NCBI GenBank assembly: GCA_020633655.1
Contig: JACKDF010000009.1
Location: 62,001 to 126,000, forward strand
Direction of reading: 5' to 3'
Length of the DNA stretch: 64,000 bases
DNA from: Deferribacteres bacterium
GTDB lineage: Bacteria > Zhuqueibacterota > Zhuqueibacteria > Zhuqueibacterales > Geothermadaptataceae
Under the pieces are notes generated by a model that worked only from the letters and a program-made list of their open reading frames with translations, made no database searches and was not told where the DNA came from. The number at the start of each line of letters is the position of its first letter. Positions within the stretch are counted from its first letter, which is position 1. Position numbers and translations under genes: made by a program. Below, in pieces: positions 43,868 to 52,024 of the stretch.

Positions 43868-44647
43868 TTATGAAACCAGCAGATTGATAGTTTCACCATC
43901 TTTTGGGATGATAACCTTCTCTTCCAGTCCCTGGGATTTTATAGCTTTGTGTAAGTCTGAGCGCGAAATCCGGCAATGATCCAATGCTTCGAGATGGTTA
44001 GCGATCACTTTGCCCGGAGCAATGGCGATCGTTTCGATAATTTCATCCATTTCCATTAAAATTGAGCGCCCCACATCCAGGCGTGCCCCGCCGCAGGGAA
44101 GAACAATCCAGTCAGGTTTGTGCGTGATTATCGTCTGCCGTACTTTGTCAGTTAAGACCGTGTCGCCGGTGATGTAGATGCTCGGTGAAGCCATGGCACG
44201 AATGAAATAACCGCTACCATGCTCCATAAAGTGCGTAATCCATCCGCGTCCATGCCGGCAGGGCACCAGATCGACGAGCCCGTCACAGAACAGATTTTTT
44301 TCTCTTTGCATAAAAGGTTGCACGTTCAAACCGCGTTTTCGTAAAAAGAACACATCTTGTTGTCTGCAATGAACAGGGATATTTTTTTCACGAAGATATT
44401 TAATTCCTGCCCGGTCGAGATGATCTGAATGTCCTTTTTGGCAATGCGTGATTAAGGCATGGGTGACGGATTGCAACGCCGGTTGTGCATTTTGTTGCAG
44501 GTCGACAATCGGATTAAGCTGGATGCTTCGACTGAATAAGCGAAATGGAATCATTGTTCCCCGGGAACCAAGCATCGGATCGACAAGAATAATCTTTTTC
44601 TGCATTTGCAGTATAAAAGTGGCATTGCGAAAATGGTGAATTTGCAT
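43868..44647 (-). CDS. Metallo-beta-lactamase-fold hydrolase (UlaG-like), variant metal motif
   Basis: I start at ATG 44647 (GAGAG upstream), giving 259 residues. The sequence opens IHHFRNATFILQMQKKIILV with the aspartate of LVDPMLG. The metal site reads ALITHCQKGHSDHLDRAG: HSDH is intact, but the position of the first histidine of HxHxDH is lysine, with a histidine four residues earlier. Later ligands are plausible in YITGDTVLTDKV (Asp) and VIANHLEALDHC (His). Such proteins hydrolyse phosphoesters or lactones. It stands alone between gaps that carry repeats. Confidence 0.82.
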   Translation of the reverse strand: MQIHHFRNATFILQMQKKIILVDPMLGSRGTMIPFRLFSRSIQLNPIVDLQQNAQPALQSVTHALITHCQKGHSDHLDRAGIKYLREKNIPVHCRQQDVFFLRKRGLNVQPFMQREKNLFCDGLVDLVPCRHGRGWITHFMEHGSGYFIRAMASPSIYITGDTVLTDKVRQTIITHKPDWIVLPCGGARLDVGRSILMEMDEIIETIAIAPGKVIANHLEALDHCRISRSDLHKAIKSQGLEEKVIIPKDGETINLLVS

Positions 44648-45104
44648 ATCGTTCTCTCTCAAAACCGCAAAATTTATAGGAACTGTATTTGAATTCCACT
44701 GCTGATGGCTGACCTAAGTGAAGACGGAAAGTTCAAGCTGTCGGGAAGCGTGCCTGCACTGGATAATATCGCTCTGTCTAAGGAAAGGTCTGAATTACGA
44801 GCCAAATAAATGGAATTATTAAAACGCAGAGCTACCGGGAATCAGAGTTACGCAGAGAAAAAATTTTATAAAACTCTGCGCCTTTGCGTTAAACAAAATT
44901 TTGTTTTTATTGTTGGCCTTAAATCATGGAATAATTCAAATTGTTCGTTTAACATAACCGATAAAATTGAATTGTCAGGTTGAACTTGATTTAGCTCTAA
45001 CAGGGTCTGGGTTCTTGCCTTTTTATAAAATCCGGGCAATTCGTAATGGAAATGTTGGATTTCGCTTCATCCCGGCCAAAAGTCGGCTGTTTTTATGTAT
45101 TACT
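44648..45104. other. Gene-free gap with an ACGCAGAG/CTCTGCG repeat
   Basis: No credible gene. AAACGCAGAG near 44822 and CCTTTGCGTTAAA ending near 44893 are inverted, and inside them CGCAGAG (44851-44857) pairs with CTCTGCG (44874-44880). The ACGCAGAG/CTCTGCG-CCTTTGCGTT type is a common intergenic repeat of environmental bacteria. The remaining sequence resembles the CCGGCC-rich spacer near 2010 only weakly. Confidence 0.5.
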
Positions 45105-45833
45105 CTAATTTGTTAAAAGAGATGTTTTCTTTTTCAGAAGGCGAATAACCAAATAGACGAAGATGCTGATTGCCAGGAAATAGAGCCAGTTCGGACGGAA
45201 ATAAATCTCATGTTTACGCAGGCTGTCTTCAATAAGAATGAGTACATTTGCGGTAAGAATCGTGGCCATTAAAGTGGTATATTCTCCTCGAATCGCTTTT
45301 TTTGTGGAAAACGGGATCTCGCTTTTCTGCCAATTTTTAAAATTCGGTACGAACGCTGGAGTGTTTTCTGCCCATTGCAGATAGCTTTCAGCGTAATTGG
45401 TGATGAGATACGCTTCCTCTGCAACCATTATCCGTTCATAGTAGAGCCAAAAGGTTGTAACACTGAGGAAGGCGAGCCAGGGTACCTGCAAAAGTAAGAT
45501 ACATCCAAAGAAAATGAGAAAATTCCCAAGGTAGAGAGGGTGTCGCACTACCGAATAAAATCCGGTTGTATTTAAGGCTTTTGCGACCTGGTTTTTCGTG
45601 TTCCTGCCTGAAGTTCCTTTTGCAGCTTGCCCTACGGTGATGATGCGGACCAGCAATCCGGCAACAATAAAAGCAAGGGAAAGCCATTCAACGAGGTGAT
45701 TCAAAGTTGAAAAGTGCAGTCTTTGCATGTCGTCTACTGCGAAAAGAATGAAAAGAATAAAGAGAAGAGGCAAGTAACTTCTGTATCTAAATAATTTTTG
45801 CCCGATAGTTTCAAAATGTTCTTTTAAAATCAT
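45105..45833 (-). CDS. ICMT/PEMT-like membrane methyltransferase
   Basis: A 242-residue protein with about six hydrophobic helices. The C-terminal cofactor-binding signature of isoprenylcysteine carboxyl methyltransferase and phospholipid methyltransferases is visible: SVVRHPLYLGNFLIFFGCIL, then YYERIMVAEEAYLITNYAES and YLQWAENTPAFVP (RHPxYxG ... EE ... Y). It would methylate a lipid or small membrane substrate with S-adenosylmethionine. It is 6 bases downstream of the PAP2 gene, so the two are one operon, probably acting on envelope lipids or prenyl phosphates. Confidence 0.85.
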   Translation of the reverse strand: MILKEHFETIGQKLFRYRSYLPLLFILFILFAVDDMQRLHFSTLNHLVEWLSLAFIVAGLLVRIITVGQAAKGTSGRNTKNQVAKALNTTGFYSVVRHPLYLGNFLIFFGCILLLQVPWLAFLSVTTFWLYYERIMVAEEAYLITNYAESYLQWAENTPAFVPNFKNWQKSEIPFSTKKAIRGEYTTLMATILTANVLILIEDSLRKHEIYFRPNWLYFLAISIFVYLVIRLLKKKTSLLTN

Positions 45834-45839
45834 GCTTGT

Positions 45840-46388
45840 TTACCACGATAGTTCAAGGTTTAAGCCTATTCCGTTTTCTATATTTGTAGCTTTGATTTTT
45901 ATTGTTTTATGTAACTTCGCAAGGTCCCAGTGGGGGAAGAACGCGCCAGCAATTGCACCCCGTAAGACATCCCCGGCGCTGTGTTTCTTGCTTTTTACCC
46001 GGCTCCAACCGACAAATCCGGCAGCGATGTATGCTGGAATACCGATTTTCAAACCGAAGTGCTTTTCCATGAATGCGGCGCCAAATACCGATGCTGCAGT
46101 GTGACCGGAAATCCACGAATAGGAATCGCTGCCATCGGGGCGCAGCGTTGGTACGGTTAGTTTACCAACATATGTCACAAATAATGTTGCAGCAAAACTT
46201 TCAAAATACTGTTTACGCAGGGTTGCATCCGTTTTTACATATGTTGAAGCCAGCGCGGTCAATGGTAGTGCAATTTGCACATAATCGCCAGTCTTTTTTA
46301 TTTTTTTTATGTTTTGACTGTAACTGTTTTGCAATAGGAATAACACGAGAAAACCAAGCATGCAAATGAGTCGGGGCAATTTTTTCAT
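45840..46388 (-). CDS. PAP2-family phosphatase, exported
   Basis: A 182-residue protein with an N-terminal signal or anchor (LICMLGFLVLFLLQNSYSQ). All three acid-phosphatase motifs are present: KLTVPTLRP (K-x6-RP), SWISGHTAASVFGA (SGH) and GWSRVKSKKHSAGDVLRGAI (SR-x5-H-x3-D). The catalytic histidine is in KKHSAGD. Substrates of the family are lipid phosphates such as phosphatidic acid or undecaprenyl diphosphate. Overall hydrophobicity is lower than in polytopic PAP2 proteins, suggesting a periplasmic or peripheral form. First gene of a two-gene operon. Confidence 0.88.
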   Translation of the reverse strand: MKKLPRLICMLGFLVLFLLQNSYSQNIKKIKKTGDYVQIALPLTALASTYVKTDATLRKQYFESFAATLFVTYVGKLTVPTLRPDGSDSYSWISGHTAASVFGAAFMEKHFGLKIGIPAYIAAGFVGWSRVKSKKHSAGDVLRGAIAGAFFPHWDLAKLHKTIKIKATNIENGIGLNLELSW

Positions 46389-46550
46389 AAAAGCAGGTCT
46401 TTAAAAGGGAGATTCCAGGAATGCGATTTAGTATTTATATCCTGTTAAATTCATAAACACCGGGATTGTGTGCAATGAACACGCGCTGCCCATCCCTAAT
46501 TGTACGCAACGCATGAATAAACCAGGATATGTGCTTTTCATGAATAAATG

Positions 46551-46585
46551 CGTTTTTCCCGGTACACTGTGCACCGGGAAAAACG
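46551..46585. repeat. Perfect 13-bp-stem hairpin
   Basis: CGTTTTTCCCGGT (46551-46563) pairs exactly with ACCGGGAAAAACG (46573-46585) over a 9-base loop. It lies 31 bases beyond the stop of the minus-strand gene at 46616 and could end that transcript or protect its 3' end. The T-tract is inside the stem, so it is not a textbook terminator. Confidence 0.65.
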
Positions 46586-46615
46586 TGGGGATGGGAGTCT
46601 GGTTGTTTTTTCGAG

Positions 46616-47461
46616 CTAGAATCGAAACATCAATCCAAACTCAGGAGCGTAATCGGTCGCTTTAGAGCTAATTCCAAATGCATTGTTGAGGCGTAAAGCC
46701 ATTTTTGATATTATTTTAATTTGCACATCTGTAATGAATTCAACCTCATCCTGCGTGCCTTCCACGCCAAGATATATTTGCGCACGGGGTGAAATTCTTT
46801 TAAGGTATTCCACGGCATATTCACCTATTTCGGTTTTTTTCTCGACTACATCATAGGCCAGTGCTGCTCGTACCGTCATTGTCCCCCAGGTGAAGCCTTT
46901 AATCACGCCGTGTCCGAGTTTAAATTCCCAGTCCTGCGTGCCAATTAAATATTTATTTTTTTGTGAAGGAAAGACCGTTTCATAATAACTGAAGAATTCA
47001 GGGTGTCGGGCTGTTTCTTTGTTCCAGCGATAGCGAATTTGCCCTTCAATATCTCCAGGTCCGGATTCATGAAGGTTGCCTGGCATGTTTGAAACATCAT
47101 TTCCGGATTTGTACTGGGTAGCTGAGATCATCGCCATCTCAAATTCCACTGCTAATTTTTCTGTGAAACCGTAGGCAAAAAAGAGCAAACCTTCATGTGC
47201 TTTGTACTTCCCACGATAGTCTATGTTCACGTTATACCCTAGTTCCTGCGGCTTGTACTCCGCATCCTGATCGTAATAATATTCGTAAAATGGGTAAAAA
47301 ATGAATTCACCTTTATTGATGTAATTGCCAAAAATGGAAAGCGGCAATCCTGTGCCGCGATCAGCCAACCAGTCTGGGCCTGGCGTTTCGTATTGTGCAA
47401 AAATGGCGTGCACAGGAATGATCAGCATGCATGCGAAAAAAAACGTTTTCGATAAAAGCAC
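46616..47461 (-). CDS. Putative outer-membrane beta-barrel protein
   Basis: A 281-residue protein with signal peptide KTFFFACMLIIPVHAIFA|QYETP and alternating amphipathic strands (EFIFYPFYEYYYDQDAEY; HEGLLFFAYGFTEKLAVEFE; PRAQIYLGVEGTQDEVEFIT). It ends in ATDYAPEFGLMFRF, the terminal phenylalanine expected of BAM-inserted barrels. It resembles generic 'transporter-like' or surface barrels with no named family I can support. It is 37 bases downstream of the PepSY-like lipoprotein gene and probably co-transcribed. Confidence 0.72.
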   Translation of the reverse strand: MLLSKTFFFACMLIIPVHAIFAQYETPGPDWLADRGTGLPLSIFGNYINKGEFIFYPFYEYYYDQDAEYKPQELGYNVNIDYRGKYKAHEGLLFFAYGFTEKLAVEFEMAMISATQYKSGNDVSNMPGNLHESGPGDIEGQIRYRWNKETARHPEFFSYYETVFPSQKNKYLIGTQDWEFKLGHGVIKGFTWGTMTVRAALAYDVVEKKTEIGEYAVEYLKRISPRAQIYLGVEGTQDEVEFITDVQIKIISKMALRLNNAFGISSKATDYAPEFGLMFRF

Positions 47462-47498
47462 AGCACCTCCAAAATACTATCGACTTGTTTGTTGCACC

Positions 47499-47993
47499 TT
47501 ATTCCGTTGCCGACTTTATTTTTTCTCTATCAATTACTTTTCCCTGTTCCGAATATTTTATTTCCCACCGTTGCTTGGTGCCCTCATCTGTACCCTTGAT
47601 TTCATAGGACTGCTTTCCACTTTGATCAATCTTCTCAATTTTTTCAATCGTGAAAGCAGGGTATTCAATAGAAAGAGCGTCAAGAACCTCTTGTGGCAAT
47701 TCTTCCTGAGTAATCATCTCTTCAATTGCATGCACAGCACCAGTTTCTGTGTATACGGCATCGATTTTTCTGTCTTCGTAAATAAAAGATATCTCATAAA
47801 ATTTTTGTCCGTCTTCCATTTCTTCAGCGCATTCCTTAATTTCTCCGCCGGCATAACTGGCTTCGAAGCTTTGTAGAACAAGTGCGGGCAATTCTTCTTT
47901 GCTTATTACTTTTTCACTTTCTTTTTCCTTACAACTGCTTAGAAAAGTCATCGTGAGGACGAGAAGAAAAAGTATCATCAATTTTACTTTCAT
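47499..47993 (-). CDS. PepSY-like (BLIP-fold) lipoprotein
   Basis: A 164-residue protein with a lipoprotein signal (MILFLLVLTMTFLSSCKEKE, lipobox LSSC). Two tandem repeats of about 65 residues follow (ELPALVLQSFEASYAGGEIK...YEISFIYEDRKIDAVYTETG; ELPQEVLDALSIEYPAFTIE...YEIKGTDEGTKQRWEIKYSE). This is the putative beta-lactamase-inhibitor-like PepSY_like fold. Such proteins sit in the periplasm and may modulate a partner enzyme or barrel. First gene of a two-gene transcript with the barrel at 46616. MITE B3 lies 37 bases upstream of its start. Confidence 0.8.
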   Translation of the reverse strand: MKVKLMILFLLVLTMTFLSSCKEKESEKVISKEELPALVLQSFEASYAGGEIKECAEEMEDGQKFYEISFIYEDRKIDAVYTETGAVHAIEEMITQEELPQEVLDALSIEYPAFTIEKIEKIDQSGKQSYEIKGTDEGTKQRWEIKYSEQGKVIDREKIKSATE

Positions 47994-48029
47994 ATTTTTC
48001 TCCGAAAAATAGTGCGAATAGAGTCAACT

Positions 48030-48182
48030 CTGACGAGACTGTCGAAAAATATGTAAATTCGCACCCTGACCTCGCCAAAGAGCCAAAATTTGAGCGCGGA
48101 ACCGGGCGTTTCGACACTTCAACTTTACTCAGTGCAGGCAGGCTCGACCTCCGGTTTATCCCTTTTGCAACAGTCTCCTCAG
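48030..48182 (+). mobile_element. MITE family B, copy B3 (153 bp)
   Basis: The left end CTGACGAGACTGTCGAAAAA and right end CCTTTTGCAACAGTCTCCTCAG are imperfect inverted repeats. The flanks extend the pairing (ACTCTGA on the left, TCAGAGT on the right). The interior aligns to B2 segment by segment, including ACTTTACTCAGTGCAGGCAG. It sits directly upstream of the lipoprotein gene and may carry or disrupt its promoter. Confidence 0.87.
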
Positions 48183-48624
48183 AGTGCTTTTCAGTTTTCC
48201 AAGCCAAATCAAATCCAAATATCATTCCAATGTTTAGTATAATCTTGTTGATTTTGTGTAAGGATGAATCCTCCGTAATGCATCTAATTTTGAGCTGATG
48301 TACAGCTGTTTCTATAAGCTCATCATCCGGTATTTACGTTTTATAACATATATTTTGAACAGCCAACCGTTGAATTATTAAGAAATAACTTTACGAATTG
48401 TTTAAACTACTCTCATGTTTTTATCGAAAAAAGTTTACTAGTGGTTTCTATAGCCGATTCCAAATGGATTTGTGTCAAAAAATTGACAGCGATGAAGTGT
48501 GATAAATCATTAATAACAGATTGATTTTTTGTGAGCTACATTGATTTGACAGGGGTGTTGTAAATAGTGTCAAATACTTGACGATTTTATCCGGTTACTA
48601 CAGGAAATACACGTATTAAATATT
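48183..48624. other. Gene-free gap with TGTCAA/TTGACA inverted half-sites
   Basis: No gene is visible. TGTCAAAAAATTGACA at 48473-48488 is a perfect 6-bp-arm inverted repeat. ATTTGACA (48544-48551) pairs with TGTCAAAT (48568-48575). A further TTGACG lies at 48578. Three such half-site groups in about 100 bases suggest a regulator-binding cluster, although no start codon lies close by. Confidence 0.4.
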
Positions 48625-49734
48625 TCAAAATTGCACGGATAATCCTGCAGAAACAGTATTCATTTTATATTTGAATATCTCCAGGTTTGTTCTGTTGTCC
48701 TCGAAATTGTGCTGCATTTCAAAGGTCCATTTCCTGTTGATTTTTATTTTGAGAAGGTGGGAGAGAAATATCAATTGGTCCTTTCTTACTGGTCCACCTT
48801 CTTCAATACGCCAGAATTTAAATTCTTTGTTGTAAATATTATAAAATACAAGGAGTGAAAGTCTGGATGAGACTTTTATAAGCGAAGAAATGCTGTACTG
48901 GTTTTTAAAATATCCAAAATCGGAATCTTCTGCCAGGAGCTCATCATAGGTTTCATCATTGTATCGTTGACCTGTTAATTTATTCTCCACCTCCATCGGG
49001 AAATCATTTTCAAAGCGATAGGCGAAAGTCGTAAATAGTCGAGGTGCAAATATCTTGTCGAGTCGTGTAATAAAGATAAAGCGTTGGCCATCCAACTCGA
49101 GATTGAGATCCGGTCCCCTGCTTCCCGGATAAAGGTTGCCTTTATGATTATTGTATTCGGCGTGAATTCCGAGATTGGCCGTTTTTGCAAGTTGTATGTG
49201 CAATTTTGTATAAAGGCGTACGCTACTGTAATGTTGGTAGGATGGTGTTTCAAAGTAATCTTTTGACCAGTGCTGTATGCCGAAATAGGCTCGGCTTTGC
49301 TGGTCGACATTTAACACTGTGTAAAAATTGGCAATATTGCGCAGGTAGGAATACGTAACTGTTGATGCCTTCCGCAAACGCAATTCATTTGAAAAAGCGA
49401 AAAGCCATTTTTCGCCAAAAGGTGTCTGGAATTTTATGTTTCCCAGGTGATCGTGCCGGTTATATTCCAGAAATTCATCGTATCGGTGATGCCGCAATTC
49501 GTAATAAAGATTCAGGCGCGAATTTTTTCCTATTTTTCGCCTGTTTTCCACGCTGAAAAATAGATTGGTTCTGTAATCGTCAACTTGTGTGGTGTCGTGA
49601 AGCCTGAGGAAGTTTGTCCTGTATTCCTGGGAGATTTTCCCAAAAAACGAGAATTGCGATTTTTCCTGAGCATGCAAACTAGCTGTGCTGAGAAGCAGAA
49701 TGACACCATGCATTATAGAGAATCTCATTTGCAT
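48625..49734 (-). CDS. Putative outer-membrane beta-barrel protein of the kinase/NtrC operon
   Basis: A 369-residue protein with signal peptide (MHGVILLLSTASLHA|QEKSQ), many alternating strands (TNLFFSVENRRKIGKNSRLN; KWLFAFSNELRLRKASTVTY; KNQYSISSLIKVSSRLSLLV) and a C-terminal NTVSAGLSVQF. It looks like a 16-18 strand barrel but I cannot name a family. It is the last gene of a four-gene operon after a sensor kinase, an NtrC-type regulator and an exported coiled-coil protein, 12 bases after the latter. A role in surface transport or adhesion under that two-component system is an inference. Confidence 0.75.
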   Translation of the reverse strand: MQMRFSIMHGVILLLSTASLHAQEKSQFSFFGKISQEYRTNFLRLHDTTQVDDYRTNLFFSVENRRKIGKNSRLNLYYELRHHRYDEFLEYNRHDHLGNIKFQTPFGEKWLFAFSNELRLRKASTVTYSYLRNIANFYTVLNVDQQSRAYFGIQHWSKDYFETPSYQHYSSVRLYTKLHIQLAKTANLGIHAEYNNHKGNLYPGSRGPDLNLELDGQRFIFITRLDKIFAPRLFTTFAYRFENDFPMEVENKLTGQRYNDETYDELLAEDSDFGYFKNQYSISSLIKVSSRLSLLVFYNIYNKEFKFWRIEEGGPVRKDQLIFLSHLLKIKINRKWTFEMQHNFEDNRTNLEIFKYKMNTVSAGLSVQF

Positions 49735-49746
49735 TCCTGATCCTGG

Positions 49747-50640
49747 CTAATATTTGTCATTTTTCTCCCTCAACTTTAATGAAAAAAGATCTATTTTGGC
49801 TTGCAAATGCACGAAATTGAGCCTGTTTTCTGCAATCTCCTCAGTAATGATCTCGATTTTCTTTGTTAAAATTTCGATCTGATCATTCATTTCATCCAAA
49901 CGGTTCCGGTCAAAAATACCCTGTTCATCTTCCACACTTCGACTTAAATCGAGGTAAAAGCCAAGCATCTCTTTCTGCATTTTATAATTTTTTTCATACT
50001 CTTCCAGCCGACCTTCACTTTGTGAAATGACCCGGGATAATTTCGCAGCTTTATCCTTTAATAAACTTAATTTTAAGTTGATTCGCTGTATTGAGTCATC
50101 CGGTTCGAGATTTATGCTTTGCCACTCCGCAACCTGGATTTGTGTGGAGTTCACCAATTCCAGATATTCTGATTTTTCTTTGCTTAACGCCTGGATCTGG
50201 TTCAATACCTCCTTTTTGGGTGGAGATGACTCGCCTGTCTTTAGCAAAAGATCAATTTCAGCATCAATAGCCATGATGATATTATTATTGAGTTTTTGCA
50301 GGTTTTTTTTCAGGAAATTTATTTTTCTATCAAGGCTCGCAATCTGGTCCGCCAGCTCGTGGGAGTTTTTCAGTGCATTGTTTAAACGATATTCTGTTAT
50401 GGGTTGGCGATGATTTTCAAGTTCAATTTTAAACTCATTAATGCGTGTCGTAACCGTACTGAATTCCCGCATCAGCTCACTGCGCGATTGCATTAGCGAA
50501 TCCAGATCCTCCGTTTGCTTATGGATTGCTGTACGCAAAGTGGCAAGATCTGTGTTGGCTTGTCTACTCCACAATTCTGAGGAGTACACAAAAACGATGA
50601 TCAGTGCGAAAATCACGGGAATTCGATCACCGGTTTTCAT
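49747..50640 (-). CDS. Exported coiled-coil protein of unknown function
   Basis: A 297-residue protein with an N-terminal signal or anchor (VIFALIIVFVYSSELWS). Almost the entire remainder predicts as coiled coil: LATLRTAIHKQTEDLDSLMQ, LADQIASLDRKINFLKKNLQ, INLKLSLLKDKAAKLSRVIS and MNDQIEILTKKIEIITEEIA. Charged heptads continue to the C-terminus (IDLFSLKLREKNDKY). Its start overlaps the stop of the NtrC gene by 4 bases (ATGA), so translation is coupled. It could span the periplasm between the kinase and the barrel encoded next. No named family recognised. Confidence 0.72.
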   Translation of the reverse strand: MKTGDRIPVIFALIIVFVYSSELWSRQANTDLATLRTAIHKQTEDLDSLMQSRSELMREFSTVTTRINEFKIELENHRQPITEYRLNNALKNSHELADQIASLDRKINFLKKNLQKLNNNIIMAIDAEIDLLLKTGESSPPKKEVLNQIQALSKEKSEYLELVNSTQIQVAEWQSINLEPDDSIQRINLKLSLLKDKAAKLSRVISQSEGRLEEYEKNYKMQKEMLGFYLDLSRSVEDEQGIFDRNRLDEMNDQIEILTKKIEIITEEIAENRLNFVHLQAKIDLFSLKLREKNDKY

Positions 50641-52022
50641 TCAAATTTGTACCTTAGAAAGTCGTATTTTTCCATTTTATAACGCAGCGTTGTGCGTTTG
50701 ATATTAAGACGTGCTGCAGCTCTGGAGATATTGCCTTTTGTCTCCAATAAGGCCTTGAAAATCAGCTTTTTTTCATGCTCTTCAATGTTTTTCGTTAAGT
50801 CATCTTCGGCCAGCTCAGTGAGAAGGCTTTCGTCGAAGGATTGCATAAGGTGGGCCGGCAAATCGTCCACATCGATTTGCGTGGTTGCGGTGAGAACAAT
50901 GGCGCGTTCAATGATATTTTCAAGCTCACGAATATTCCCCGGCCACGAATAATTCAACAGGCATTTCGTTGCTTGTGGTGTGATGCCATCGATGTTTTTT
51001 CCGGTTTCCTCGGAATATTTTCTGATAAAATGATTAATCAGCTCGGGAATATCGTCGGCGCGCTGGTGCAAAGGTGGCAAGTGGATGCTCACGACATTCA
51101 GGCGGTAATACAAATCCTCGCGGAAATTTTTGTTCCGAATTTCCTGTTCTAAATCCAGATTTGTGGCAGCGATGATGCGCGCATTCATCGGTAGCGTGTC
51201 GGTGCCGCCGACTCGTTCGAATTCTTTTTCCTGCAGCACTCGCAGTAATTTAACCTGAAGTGCAGGTGAAATTTCTCCAATTTCATCCAAAAAAATGGTA
51301 CCATTTGCTGCGATTTCGAACCGTCCCGGTTTCTGGCGTATCGCATTGGTGAAGGCGCCTTTTTCATGGCCAAAGAGCTCACTCTCCAAGAGATTTTCCG
51401 CCAGTGCAGCACAATTCACTTTGATAAACGGCTTTTCTTTTCGTTCACTGTTGTTGTGAATGGCGTGAGCGATGAGTTCTTTGCCTGTGCCACTTTCTCC
51501 TAAAATGAGGACTGGTGAGTTGGCGCTTGCGACACGTTTCACCAGACTATAAATACGTTGCATTTCCTGACTTCGACCAATAATCTGTGAAAAATGCTGA
51601 TGCACTTCTTCGCGCAAATAGTCATTCTCCAGACGCAATTTCTGGTTCTTTAACGCAAGATTTCGTTGTTGGAGGGCTTTGTCAAGTTTAACTTCAAGTT
51701 CTTCGAGAGAGACGGGTTTGGTGAGGTAGTCAAAAGCTCCCCACTTCATTGCATCGACGGCATTTTTTACGGTGCCGAAAGCTGTCATGACAATAATCGG
51801 GACGTCGGCATCGATTTCGCGCACTTGCCGCAGCAAATCCAGGCCAGACTTTTCCGGCAGTTTCATATCGGTGATGATAACGTCGATAGGTGTATGTTTA
51901 AAAATAGCAAATGCATCTTCGGCGGTGGCGCTGCAAAAGGCCTGGTGCGCCCTGGCAGTTACGATTTGTGCTACAGCATCAGTGGTACTTTTAAGATCGT
52001 CAACCACGAGTATATTTGACAT
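50637..52022 (-). CDS. NtrC-family sigma-54-dependent response regulator
   Basis: A 461-residue protein with three domains. The receiver has ILVVDDLKSTTDAVAQIVTA and the aspartate in DVIITDMKLPEKSGLDLLRQ. The AAA+ domain has Walker A LGESGTGKELIAHAIHN, the sigma-54 loop as GAFTNA (canonical GAFTGA), Walker B GTIFLDEIGEISP and the R-finger region GNIRELENIIERAI. A Fis-type HTH follows (KGNISRAAARLNIKRTTLRY). It lies 2 bases after the kinase gene. It should activate sigma-54 promoters, although I could not find a convincing one in its own operon. Confidence 0.95.
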   Translation of the reverse strand: MSNILVVDDLKSTTDAVAQIVTARAHQAFCSATAEDAFAIFKHTPIDVIITDMKLPEKSGLDLLRQVREIDADVPIIVMTAFGTVKNAVDAMKWGAFDYLTKPVSLEELEVKLDKALQQRNLALKNQKLRLENDYLREEVHQHFSQIIGRSQEMQRIYSLVKRVASANSPVLILGESGTGKELIAHAIHNNSERKEKPFIKVNCAALAENLLESELFGHEKGAFTNAIRQKPGRFEIAANGTIFLDEIGEISPALQVKLLRVLQEKEFERVGGTDTLPMNARIIAATNLDLEQEIRNKNFREDLYYRLNVVSIHLPPLHQRADDIPELINHFIRKYSEETGKNIDGITPQATKCLLNYSWPGNIRELENIIERAIVLTATTQIDVDDLPAHLMQSFDESLLTELAEDDLTKNIEEHEKKLIFKALLETKGNISRAAARLNIKRTTLRYKMEKYDFLRYKFE

Positions 52023-52024
52023 TT

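Noticed and set aside
46551..46585. Classical Rho-independent terminator
   Set aside because: The stem is perfect, but the T-tract lies within the stem and not after it on either strand, so I list it only as a hairpin.
47325..47876. A 183-codon + strand open frame
   Set aside because: It crosses two convincing minus-strand genes (barrel and lipoprotein) and their intergenic gap; translation is low-complexity.
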